Shown: piece by piece, positions 1-5,558 of the stretch
How positions within the stretch are numbered: the first letter of the stretch is position 1
How the letters are laid out: every line of letters starts with the position of its first letter
Assembly: GCA_017448375.1 (NCBI GenBank)
Contig: JAFSLR010000027.1
Coordinates: 1 to 5,558 of the forward strand
DNA length: 5,558 nt
From: Synergistaceae bacterium
Lineage (GTDB): Bacteria > Synergistota > Synergistia > Synergistales > Aminobacteriaceae
Direction of reading: 5' to 3'
Translations under genes and position numbers: made by a program
The notes under the pieces: generated by a model
Told to the model about the DNA's origin: nothing
Database searches by the model: none
What the model saw: the letters and a program-made list of their open reading frames with translations, nothing else

Positions 1-61
1 AATGATATTGTTATTCAGGCCGACAGGTTTATTAGGCGAGAAACTGGAGGACAAAATATAA
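1..61 (+). CDS. livH: LivH, branched-chain amino acid ABC transporter permease (3' end only)
   Basis: Only the last 19 codons and the TAA stop (59-61) are in the window. Read from base 2, the frame gives a tail containing FRPTGLLGEKLEDKI. The FRPTGLxG pattern after a final hydrophobic segment is typical of the C-terminus of LivH, one of the two membrane subunits of the LIV transporter. The stop codon shares its last A with the ATG of the next gene, so the two are translationally coupled. Identity rests on this short tail plus its position directly before livM, the usual order in liv operons. The gene start, membrane segments and promoter lie outside the window. Confidence 0.8.
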   Translation, partial: MILLFRPTGLLGEKLEDKI

Positions 62-1491
62 TGAGACGGACAAGAAATTTAATCCTCACTGTTATTTCTG
101 TAATACTTTTCGCGTTCTTTCTCGATAAAGCTCCTCTCTTCCTCAACGGTTACTGGCAGAGAATCCTCAACCTAATCGCAATCAACGCAATACTCGCATT
201 GAGCCTCAACCTGATTTACGGCATAACGGGAATGTTCTCATTAGGCCACGCGGGATTCATGGCGATTGGAGCGTATGTCTCGGCACTTCTCGTACTCAGT
301 CCGGCGCAGAAGAATGCAATGTGGATACTTGAGGACATTTACCCCTGGCTGCTTAAAGTCAACACACCTTTCATTGCGTCAATAATCATAGCGGGAATCG
401 TTGCGGCGTTTTTCGGGCTTTTAGTTGCGCTTCCAGTATTGAGACTCGGCGGTGATTATCTCGGAATTGCTACGTTAGGTTTTGCGGAGATAATACGAAT
501 CCTAATCACTAACACGGCACGTCTCACAAACGGCTCATTAGGCTTGAAGGGAATACCTGCGTATACGACTCTGTTCATGAGCTGGGGCTGTCTGGGTGTC
601 GTATTGCTGTGTATGGTCTGCATGTTGCGGAGTAATTTCGGCGGAGTTTTACGGGCGGTTAGGGATGACGAAGTTGCAGCGCGAATGATGGGTATAAATA
701 CTTTCCGCGTTAAGGTGCTTGCGTTCACGCTGGGTTGTTTCGGAGGCGGATTAGGCGGTGCGTTAATGGGGAATCTGATAACGACGATTGACCCTCGAAT
801 GTTCATGATTACGCAGACATATAACATATTGATGATAATCGTTGTCGGGGGACTCGGTTCTGTAACAGGCTCAATAATTGGATCGGCACTCGTAACGACA
901 ATGCTTGAATGGTTGCGCTTCGTTGAGAATCCAATCACAATAGGCAGCATAAACATACCCGGCATTCCAGGTATGAGAATGGTTATATTCTCGCTGCTGC
1001 TGATTGTCGTAATCATCTTCAGGCGTGAAGGCATAATGGGAATGAGGGAGTTCACATGGGATATATTTTTCCCGAAACCTAAGCCCAAGCCTAAAACTGA
1101 GACTCCCGAAACTGATACGGTGCTTGAAGTCCGTAACGTTGTCTTGAAGTTCGGCGGACTGTCGGCGATTGACGATTTAAGTTTTGACATTAAGCACGGT
1201 CAAATCATGGGGTTAATCGGCCCAAACGGTGCGGGGAAAACTTCAGCGTTCAACGTAATAAGCGGATTCTACAAGCCTACATCAGGCACAATAAAATTCA
1301 TGGGTAACTCAATCGGCGGAATGTCTCCCGATGAAGTATGCCGTGAAGGAATGAGCCGAACGTTTCAGAATATACGTTTATTCGGCCATGAGACAGTTTT
1401 GCAGAACGTAATGACGGGCTCTCGAATCCGTCAAAAATATTCATGGTGGATGACGTTAGCCCCGTTTATATTCACTGACGTAATACAGTAG
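61..1491 (+). CDS. livM: LivM-LivG fusion: branched-chain amino acid ABC permease joined to ATPase, ended early by an in-frame TAG
   Basis: This inner-membrane protein should form the import channel for leucine, isoleucine and valine together with LivH. Residues 1 to about 337 are a LivM permease with many hydrophobic segments. It carries the family motifs SLGHAGF (60-66), RLGGDYLGIATLGF (from 128) and RAVRDDEVAARMMGIN (198-213), the last being the cytoplasmic loop that contacts the ATPase. A Pro/Lys-rich linker (about 338-353, with KPKPKPK) leads without a stop into a LivG ATPase domain. That domain has Walker A GPNGAGKT (387-394) and the Q-loop in RTFQNIRLF (Q436). Translation stops at TAG, codon 477, before the signature, Walker B and H-loop, so the product as read has a permease but only half an ATPase. 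The start has GGAGG at 46-50, ten bases upstream. A GTG at 1120 could in principle start a separate LivG but has no Shine-Dalgarno sequence, so a true fusion is more likely. Confidence 0.92.
   Translation: MRRTRNLILTVISVILFAFFLDKAPLFLNGYWQRILNLIAINAILALSLNLIYGITGMFSLGHAGFMAIGAYVSALLVLSPAQKNAMWILEDIYPWLLKVNTPFIASIIIAGIVAAFFGLLVALPVLRLGGDYLGIATLGFAEIIRILITNTARLTNGSLGLKGIPAYTTLFMSWGCLGVVLLCMVCMLRSNFGGVLRAVRDDEVAARMMGINTFRVKVLAFTLGCFGGGLGGALMGNLITTIDPRMFMITQTYNILMIIVVGGLGSVTGSIIGSALVTTMLEWLRFVENPITIGSINIPGIPGMRMVIFSLLLIVVIIFRREGIMGMREFTWDIFFPKPKPKPKTETPETDTVLEVRNVVLKFGGLSAIDDLSFDIKHGQIMGLIGPNGAGKTSAFNVISGFYKPTSGTIKFMGNSIGGMSPDEVCREGMSRTFQNIRLFGHETVLQNVMTGSRIRQKYSWWMTLAPFIFTDVIQ
1489..1491 (+). 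other. In-frame amber (TAG) codon inside the LivG domain
   Basis: The codon order is CAG TAG GAC. The frame before it (from 61) and the frame after it (1492-1887) are the same, and no other stop occurs until TAA at 1885-1887. The TAG falls in the variable helical region between the Q-loop and the ABC signature. With it read as sense, the fusion would be 608 residues long and its LivG part (from residue 354) about 255 residues, the normal LivG length. One base change from GAG, AAG, CAG or TGG would create it. Confidence 0.95.
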
Positions 1492-1515
1492 GACTCAGCA
1501 GCAAGAGCGCGTGCA

Positions 1516-1887
1516 ATGGATTTGCTGTCTCAGTTAGGGCTTGCGGACTTTGCGGAGGAGAAAGCGTCATCACTTCCGTACGGCGCACAGAGAAGGCTCG
1601 AAATAGCGAGGGCGTTGGCGACTCGTCCGAAATTCTTGTTGCTTGACGAACCCGCTGCCGGAATGAATCCGCAGGAATCTGAAGAATTGTTACAGTTCAT
1701 ACGGAGACTTCGCGATGAATTTGACCTTACGATATTGCTGATTGAGCATGATATGAAGGTTGTTATGAATGTGTGCGATTACATTCACGTGCTGGATCAG
1801 GGAGTCCACATAGCAGAAGGAACGCCGGAGGAAATCAAAGCAAATCCGCGAGTGATTGAGGCGTATTTAGGGAAGGGGGCGGCGTAA
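1516..1887 (+). CDS. livG: LivG C-terminal half: ATPase fragment downstream of the amber codon
   Basis: This segment is the rest of the LivG ATPase, in the same frame as the livM-livG fusion; codons 1492-1515 before the first ATG also read as LivG-like (DSAARARA). Numbering from this ATG, it has the LivG-type signature LPYGAQRRLEIAR (20-32), Walker B LLLDEP (41-46), a D-loop-like AAGMNP and the switch histidine in IEHD (H78). It ends in the family-typical AYLG. It lacks Walker A, so alone it cannot be a working ATPase. Upstream of the ATG there is only a weak AAGAG, so independent translation looks poor. The motifs are intact, which suggests the gene is not a long-dead pseudogene. The TAA stop is followed immediately by the livF ATG. 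Confidence 0.85.
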   Translation: MDLLSQLGLADFAEEKASSLPYGAQRRLEIARALATRPKFLLLDEPAAGMNPQESEELLQFIRRLRDEFDLTILLIEHDMKVVMNVCDYIHVLDQGVHIAEGTPEEIKANPRVIEAYLGKGAA

Positions 1888-2619
1888 ATGGAAGCGATGT
1901 TGAAGATTGACGGCCTCAACGTGAATTACGGTGCAATACATGCGGTTCGAGATGTCTCACTCGAAATCAACAAGGGCGAAATCGTAACCCTAATCGGTGC
2001 GAACGGTGCAGGGAAATCCAGCGTAATACGTTCTATAATGGGACTGACGAAATCGACAGCCCGCGAAATGACGTACATATCACCGCGCGACAACAAGGCT
2101 GTGAACATTTCAGGCCGTCCGGCGGAGGAACACGTGAAACTCGGAATATCATTGAGTCCCGAAGGAAGAAGGATTTTGCCGCATTTGACGGTTGAAGAGA
2201 ACTTGCAGCTCGGAGCGTATATCCGTGATGATGTTAAAGGGACTGCCGATGATATGGAGTATGTGTACTCGCTGTTTCCGCGATTGAAGGAACGCCACAG
2301 GCAGAAGGGCGGAACGTTATCGGGGGGCGAACAGCAGATGTTAGCGGTAGGAAGGGCATTGATGAGCCGTCCTGATTTGCTGATGCTTGATGAGCCGAGT
2401 TTGGGACTTGCGCCGGTTCTAGTTGATGAGGTGTTTGCGATTATCAGGGAGATTAACGCTCAGGGGAGGACGATATTGCTTGTGGAACAGAATGCTTTTG
2501 CGGCGTTGAAGGCTGCACATAGGGCGTATGTTCTTGAGGTTGGGGCGGTGAGTCTTTCGGGTACTGGGTCGGAGTTGCTGAATAATCCGAAAGTGAGAGC
2601 TGCATATTTGGGAGGCTAG
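1888..2619 (+). CDS. livF: LivF, branched-chain amino acid ABC transporter ATP-binding protein
   Basis: This is the second cytoplasmic ATPase of the LIV importer, pairing with LivG under the LivH/LivM channel. At 243 residues it is close to the usual LivF length. Visible are Walker A GANGAGKS (37-44), the LivF-type SPEGRR stretch (90-95) where other ABC proteins have the Q-loop, the signature LSGGEQQ (144-150), Walker B LLMLDEPS (164-171) and the switch region ILLVEQNA. There a Gln (201) stands in place of the usual His, which is normal for LivF and implies one weaker ATP site. The C-terminus AAYLGG is typical. The ATG follows the livG TAA directly, with GGAAGGGGG about eight bases upstream inside livG. 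A second ATG at 1897 is possible but less well placed. The gene is intact, unlike the livG half before it. Confidence 0.96.
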   Translation: MEAMLKIDGLNVNYGAIHAVRDVSLEINKGEIVTLIGANGAGKSSVIRSIMGLTKSTAREMTYISPRDNKAVNISGRPAEEHVKLGISLSPEGRRILPHLTVEENLQLGAYIRDDVKGTADDMEYVYSLFPRLKERHRQKGGTLSGGEQQMLAVGRALMSRPDLLMLDEPSLGLAPVLVDEVFAIIREINAQGRTILLVEQNAFAALKAAHRAYVLEVGAVSLSGTGSELLNNPKVRAAYLGG

Positions 2620-2630
2620 GAGGAAATTTG

Positions 2631-2664
2631 CTCCCCTGCGTGAAAGTTTGCGGGGGAGTTTTTT
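2631..2664 (+). terminator. Intrinsic terminator of the liv operon
   Basis: CTCCCCTGCG (2631-2640) pairs with TGCGGGGGAG (2649-2658), giving a GC-rich 10-bp stem with two G-U pairs and an 8-base loop, followed directly by six T (2659-2664). It begins 11 bases after the livF stop. Read on the other strand it has no T-run after the stem, so it works in the + direction only. Confidence 0.9.
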
Positions 2665-2669
2665 AACAT

Positions 2670-2700
2670 AAAAAAATCCCTCCCCATTACAGAGAAGGGA
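2670..2700 (-). terminator. Intrinsic terminator of the spoIID-queA-gpx-trxA operon
   Basis: Read on the - strand, TCCCTTCTC pairs with GGGGAGGGA across the loop TGTAAT. The 9-bp RNA stem includes two G-U pairs and is followed by seven T (2676 down to 2670). It lies 20 bases after the trxA stop. On the + strand the two wobble positions become C-A mismatches and no T-run follows, so it is directional. It sits back to back with the liv terminator, five bases away. Confidence 0.88.
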
Positions 2701-2720
2701 CAATGATTTTCTGCTTTTGC

Positions 2721-3035
2721 CTAGATGTTAGCTTCAAGCCACGCTCTTAACTCTTCCGCACCCTGAAAGCCCGCCTGCCTCGCAGCAACTTTGCCTTCCT
2801 TCATGATGACGAGATTCGGAATGCTCATTACGCGGAGTTTCTTTGCGAGCTGGGGATTCTCTTCTGCGTCTGCGTTGAAGAACTCAACACGCCCGGCGTA
2901 TTCCTCCGATAATGCCTCGACTACAGGAGCTATCATCTTGCAGGGCCCGCACCATGTCGCCGAAACGTCAAGCAACGCTACCTTTGCGGCATTGAGTGCG
3001 GAGTCGTCATCGTTCGTGATAATGTTTACGGCCAT
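2721..3035 (-). CDS. trxA: Thioredoxin
   Basis: This is a small cytoplasmic dithiol-disulfide oxidoreductase of 104 residues, the normal thioredoxin length. The active site WCGPC is at 28-32, with the buried Asp at 23 and the cis-proline at P73 in SIPN, where most thioredoxins have IPT. No signal peptide or extra domain is visible. The start ATG has AGGGGG eight bases upstream, a Shine-Dalgarno sequence that overlaps the gpx TAG stop; the gap between the genes is 12 bases, so coupling with gpx is likely. Its position after a thioredoxin-type peroxidase suggests it is the reductant for that enzyme, although thioredoxins usually serve several partners. It is the last gene of the operon, ending in TAG before a terminator. 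Thioredoxin reductase is not in the window. Confidence 0.96.
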   Translation of the reverse strand: MAVNIITNDDDSALNAAKVALLDVSATWCGPCKMIAPVVEALSEEYAGRVEFFNADAEENPQLAKKLRVMSIPNLVIMKEGKVAARQAGFQGAEELRAWLEANI

Positions 3036-3047
3036 GACTCGAACCCC

Positions 3048-3593
3048 CTAAAGCAATGACGCTACGCACTTTTCGACTTCGGCCATGTCTGCTGTGGGCT
3101 CAAAGCGTGCGACAACATTTCCGGCGCGGTCGACAACAAATTTCGTGAAGTTCCATTTGATGTCGGGCTTCTTCGCGTAATCAGGGTCAGCCTTCGAGAG
3201 CATGTCCTCAAGTACTGCCGTGAGCTTGTGGTCGCCGAAACCCTCAAAACCTTTCTGGCTCTTCAGGTACGTAAACAGCGGTAACTCGTTCGGGCCGTTT
3301 ACGTCAGCTTTCTTGCACTGCTCAAACGTCGTGTTGTAGTGAAGCGTGCAGAACTCGTGAATCTCTTCATCGCTTCCGGGTGCCTGTCCGCCAAACTGGT
3401 TGCACGGTATGTCAAGGATTTCAAGCCCCTTGTCGTGATACTTCTTGTACATCTCCTCGATAGGCGCGTACTGAGGGGTGAAGCCGCAGCCGGTTGCGGT
3501 GTTGACGATGAGAATGACTTTGCCCTCAAACGCTGAGAGTTTTACCTCTTCACCTTTGGGCGTGAATACGGAATAATCGTAAATTTTGCTCAT
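3048..3593 (-). CDS. gpx: Glutathione peroxidase family protein, probably thioredoxin-dependent
   Basis: This enzyme reduces hydrogen peroxide or organic hydroperoxides. From the ATG at 3593 it has 181 residues. The expected catalytic set is present: Cys36 in ATGCGFTPQY (cysteine, not selenocysteine), Gln70 in CNQFGGQAPGS (Ala where Glu is usual), and Trp147/Asn148 in WNFTKF. Cys82 in EFCTLHYN matches the resolving cysteine of thioredoxin-dependent members, so thioredoxin rather than glutathione is the likely reductant, in line with trxA next to it. The frame stays open to an ATG at 3653, which would add 20 hydrophobic residues ending in AYA. I chose 3593 because it has a perfect GGAGG eight bases upstream, because MSKIYDYSV is a typical family start, and because four of the five Ile codons in the extension are ATA against one of eight in the gene body. 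Confidence 0.93.
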   Translation of the reverse strand: MSKIYDYSVFTPKGEEVKLSAFEGKVILIVNTATGCGFTPQYAPIEEMYKKYHDKGLEILDIPCNQFGGQAPGSDEEIHEFCTLHYNTTFEQCKKADVNGPNELPLFTYLKSQKGFEGFGDHKLTAVLEDMLSKADPDYAKKPDIKWNFTKFVVDRAGNVVARFEPTADMAEVEKCVASLL

Positions 3594-3601
3594 TGCGTAA
3601 G

Positions 3602-3606
3602 CCTCC
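3602..3606 (-). promoter_or_regulatory. Ribosome binding site that decides the gpx start
   Basis: GGAGG on the - strand lies eight bases before the ATG at 3593. The alternative ATG at 3653 has only GGTGA (3661-3665), seven bases upstream, which also matches the anti-Shine-Dalgarno but is shorter. The stronger site supports the 181-residue gpx product. Confidence 0.75.
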
Positions 3607-3639
3607 GTGTTAAGTATTAATGTCAGTGTTAGTATGAAA

Positions 3640-3680
3640 ATTATACCTATCATTATACACTCACCATCCTAAAAAATAAA
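3640..3680 (-). promoter_or_regulatory. Candidate promoter region for gpx-trxA
   Basis: The - strand between queA and gpx holds two perfect -10 hexamers TATAAT, at 3657-3652 and 3645-3640, as direct repeats spaced 12 bases apart. Upstream of the first, a T-rich TTTATT (3680-3675) at 17-base spacing is a poor -35 match. The second has no recognisable -35 element. Starts from here would give a leader of about 40-50 bases carrying the GGAGG site of gpx. The region is AT-rich, which raises the chance of accidental matches. Confidence 0.45.
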
Positions 3681-4754
3681 CATTGCATCACCAAACGAGA
3701 AAAACCGCCAGCCTTCACTCGCTGCTTTCTCGTAAATCTCAATCAACTTCGCTAAAATATCTTCCTCATGGCCGAATGCCCCCGCCTTATTAGCCGCAAA
3801 AGAAGCCACAAGCATAATCAATGAGCTTTGGGGCAAATGAAAGTTCGTGATTAATGCGTCAACAACCCGAAATCTATAGCCAGGATAAATGAATAATCCC
3901 GTCTCCTTAACCCCAGCCGTTATCCCATCATCAGCAAACGACTCTAGTGTTCGCGCTGAAGTCGTCCCCGATGCTATCACCCTTCCGCCGTTCTTCTTGC
4001 ATTCACGGATTAATCCGGCCGTTTCGGGGCTAATCTCGCAGTGTTCCGTGTGTATGTGGTGATTGCGTATGTCCTCAGCCTTAACGGGTCTGAATGTCCC
4101 CAATCCAACATGAAGAGTTACATACGCTATATTCACTCCCATTCCGCGAATTTTTGTGAGAAGTTCAGGCGTAAAATGTAAGCTTGCTGTCGGGGCTGCC
4201 GATGAACCGTCATTGCGGGCGAATACTGTCTGGTACGACTCGCGCATTGAGTTGTCCCCGTGTATATACGGCGGTAAAGGTACATTCCCGGCTTCCTCAA
4301 GAAACTTCATGAACTCTTCACGCGATGGGAAATCAAATCTCACCTTGCGTATTCCTTCGGGCAAATCGTCCGTAATCATCGCTTCATGGCCGGAAATTTT
4401 CACCGTGTCGCCTGAATGTAATCTCCTTGCAGGTTTCACGAGTGCTTCCCATTCCAGAAAGTCAGCCGTAACATTCCGTAACAGTAACAGCTCACACTTT
4501 CCGCCCGTCTCACGTTTTCCCCATAATCTTGCAGGTATCACCCTCGTATCATTAAGCACAAGCAAATCTCCAGACCTCAAATATTCGGTGATGTCCCTGA
4601 AATGACGTGAGTATGTTAGGTTTTTGCTGACGTTCCACACCAAAAGGCGCGACGAATCACGCGGGCTTGCAGGAAATTGCGCTATGTTCTCAGGGGGAAG
4701 GCTGTAATCATAGGACGCTAAATCATAGAGCTTTTCACGGGGAATTGTCTTCAC
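3669..4754 (-). CDS. queA: QueA, S-adenosylmethionine:tRNA ribosyltransferase-isomerase
   Basis: This cytoplasmic enzyme transfers and isomerises the ribosyl group of S-adenosylmethionine onto preQ1-tRNA, making epoxyqueuosine at the wobble position of tRNAs with GUN anticodons. It has 361 residues, a normal length. Family motifs run in order: PASPRDSSRLLV (28-39), GDLLVLNDTRVIPARLWG (62-79), the stretch from YQTVFARNDGSSAAPTASLHF (Ser191 where Gly is usual), YVTLHVGLGTFRPV (211-224), HTEHCEI (235-241), ASGTTSARTLES (261-272), DALITNFHLPQSSL (299-312) and the end GWRFFSFGDAM. The start is GTG, overlapping the spoIID TGA as GTGA, with AAGGAA six bases upstream inside spoIID. The gene ends in TAG, with gpx 75 bases downstream. 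No terminator is seen after queA, so some transcripts may run into gpx-trxA. Confidence 0.97.
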   Translation of the reverse strand: MKTIPREKLYDLASYDYSLPPENIAQFPASPRDSSRLLVWNVSKNLTYSRHFRDITEYLRSGDLLVLNDTRVIPARLWGKRETGGKCELLLLRNVTADFLEWEALVKPARRLHSGDTVKISGHEAMITDDLPEGIRKVRFDFPSREEFMKFLEEAGNVPLPPYIHGDNSMRESYQTVFARNDGSSAAPTASLHFTPELLTKIRGMGVNIAYVTLHVGLGTFRPVKAEDIRNHHIHTEHCEISPETAGLIRECKKNGGRVIASGTTSARTLESFADDGITAGVKETGLFIYPGYRFRVVDALITNFHLPQSSLIMLVASFAANKAGAFGHEEDILAKLIEIYEKAASEGWRFFSFGDAMFIF

Positions 4755-5558
4755 TTTATCTTCCTTACTGATGTCCCGGGATAATAATGCGCTAGTATCT
4801 TTTCAGCCGTGTAACCTTGTTCGGCCATTGCCATTGCTCCCCATTGACACATACCAACGCCGTGCCCCCAGCCGCGACCGTAAAATATGAAATCGTTTCC
4901 GACTCTCTCTATCGAATATCCGTATTTGCTTCGGGGCTTCTTTGAAAGTGTTGACTGCTTGCCAGCCCGGCCGATTCCTATCTCGTAATACTTCTTGCGC
5001 TTGTCAGGGTTCGTTATCATGTCAACAAGTTCCGTCGTCGTGAATACTCCCTCTGAGGCCATTTTCGCGATGCCCTGTTCCTCCTCAAATGTCAGAGATG
5101 TGCTTGACTGCGGCTTCCTCTGGGTTACAATTCCGCTCGGCGTTGTCGTGTTGTTGACCGTAAATGCTCCCCCTGAAGGCGTGAACATTGTGCTTTTGAT
5201 TTCACGCGGACTTACTGCTAAACGGAACTGGCTCGCCCTCATTGACTTGCTCCCGTTTGAGCCGATAAATGTCATCGTTATAGCCCTTCCGCCCTCGTCA
5301 ACCTCCGAAACCTGCACTTCCGATATTGCTCCGATGTCCGTACCTGTTACTTTCTTGACTGCACTTTGTATTTTCTGTGCGGATACTTTTGCGGTCCAAA
5401 CTGATACGGGCGATTTGTAGTTCACGATCTCAGGAACTCCACTAAGATACGGGATACCTGTCTGCCCCCATACATCTGCAATATCAGCAGTGTGTCCTCC
5501 GCTGTCTGAATGAAAGTACGTGAACGCCAAATCCTTTCCGTATGTCAGGACTTCACCC
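4751..5558 (-). CDS. SpoIID/LytB domain protein (5' end beyond the window)
   Basis: SpoIID/LytB domains are found in peptidoglycan-cleaving lytic transglycosylases and amidase enhancers, normally acting outside the cytoplasmic membrane. The frame is open to the window edge: the codons before the TTG at 5530 read GEVLTYGKD and continue the family pattern, so that TTG is not a start. Next come FHSDSGGHTADIADVWG, the SpoIID core about to PREIKSTMF, a region of about 85 residues not typical of the family, and the hallmark end GRGWGHGVGMCQWGA with HYYPGTSV. That motif has Cys where Ser is common. The catalytic N-terminal part and any signal peptide are outside the window. The gene overlaps queA by four bases. 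SpoIID relatives occur in non-sporulating bacteria, so it does not prove sporulation. Confidence 0.92.
   Translation of the reverse strand, partial: GEVLTYGKDLAFTYFHSDSGGHTADIADVWGQTGIPYLSGVPEIVNYKSPVSVWTAKVSAQKIQSAVKKVTGTDIGAISEVQVSEVDEGGRAITMTFIGSNGSKSMRASQFRLAVSPREIKSTMFTPSGGAFTVNNTTTPSGIVTQRKPQSSTSLTFEEEQGIAKMASEGVFTTTELVDMITNPDKRKKYYEIGIGRAGKQSTLSKKPRSKYGYSIERVGNDFIFYGRGWGHGVGMCQWGAMAMAEQGYTAEKILAHYYPGTSVRKIK

Noticed and set aside
1120..1122. GTG as a separate start for LivG
   Set aside because: There is no Shine-Dalgarno sequence upstream and no stop between the permease and this codon. A fused protein explains the sequence better.
456..1190. Long open frame on the - strand opposite livM-livG
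   Set aside because: It lies entirely antisense to a strongly conserved transporter, shows no recognisable motif or domain order, and is explained by codon bias of the true gene.
1489..1491. TAG read as pyrrolysine or generally reassigned
   Set aside because: Four genes in the window use TAG as their natural end, and transporters of this family have no known need for pyrrolysine. It stays open only as local suppression or readthrough.
3607..3637. Imperfect direct repeat GTGTTAAGTAT / GTGTTAGTAT (+ strand reading)
   Set aside because: There are only two short, imperfect, AT-rich copies. It could be a regulator site, but nothing else supports that.
3640..3657. A PerR- or Fur-like operator before gpx
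   Set aside because: The TATAAT copies are direct repeats, not the inverted repeat a PerR box needs; no convincing palindrome is present.
3669..3690. Terminator at the end of queA (T-rich run before the stop)
   Set aside because: The T-run lies inside the last codons, and I find no stable hairpin directly before it.
4156..4605. Open frame on the + strand opposite queA
   Set aside because: It is antisense to clear QueA motifs, with no family resemblance; treated as a shadow. The same applies to the + strand frame at 4995-5420 opposite spoIID.
5528..5530. TTG as the start of the SpoIID-like gene
   Set aside because: Codons upstream continue the conserved SpoIID pattern (GEVLTYGKD) to the window edge, so the gene is cut by the window and starts outside it.

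Overview
The window looks like a core piece of a bacterial chromosome with an even base composition. It comes most plausibly from an anaerobic, amino-acid-fermenting bacterium. A LIV-type branched-chain amino acid transporter, a SpoIID/LytB protein next to queA, and a thioredoxin-type glutathione peroxidase together suggest Synergistota or a Clostridia-like lineage. This placement is an inference from gene content; there is no rRNA or other marker to settle it. Spacing is tight, Shine-Dalgarno sequences are good, and there are no mobile elements, tRNAs or CRISPR arrays.

Two convergent operons meet near 2665. On the + strand (1-2664) lies the distal part of a liv operon: the last codons of livH, a livM-livG fusion, then livF and an intrinsic terminator. 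The genes are nearly seamless: livH overlaps livMG by one base and livF starts directly after the livG stop. The livMG reading frame is interrupted by a single in-frame TAG (1489-1491) inside the ATPase domain. Both sides of the TAG stay in frame and well conserved, so this is a recent nonsense mutation, a sequence error or a readthrough site. It is the most notable point in the window.

On the - strand (5558 down to 2670) the order is a SpoIID/LytB-domain protein (5' end outside the window), queA, gpx and trxA, ending in its own terminator. spoIID and queA overlap by four bases (GTGA). gpx is a thioredoxin-type peroxidase with a visible resolving cysteine, and trxA, 12 bases downstream, is probably its electron donor. 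A candidate internal promoter with a perfect TATAAT lies between queA and gpx, so the redox pair may also be expressed separately from the queA operon.

TAG ends four of the seven genes (livF, trxA, gpx, queA), which argues against general reassignment of TAG as a sense codon. Even so, queA, gpx and trxA share one frame with only single TAG codons between them. I see no clear undescribed multi-gene system here; the interest lies in the amber-interrupted fused transporter and in the gpx start and promoter arrangement.
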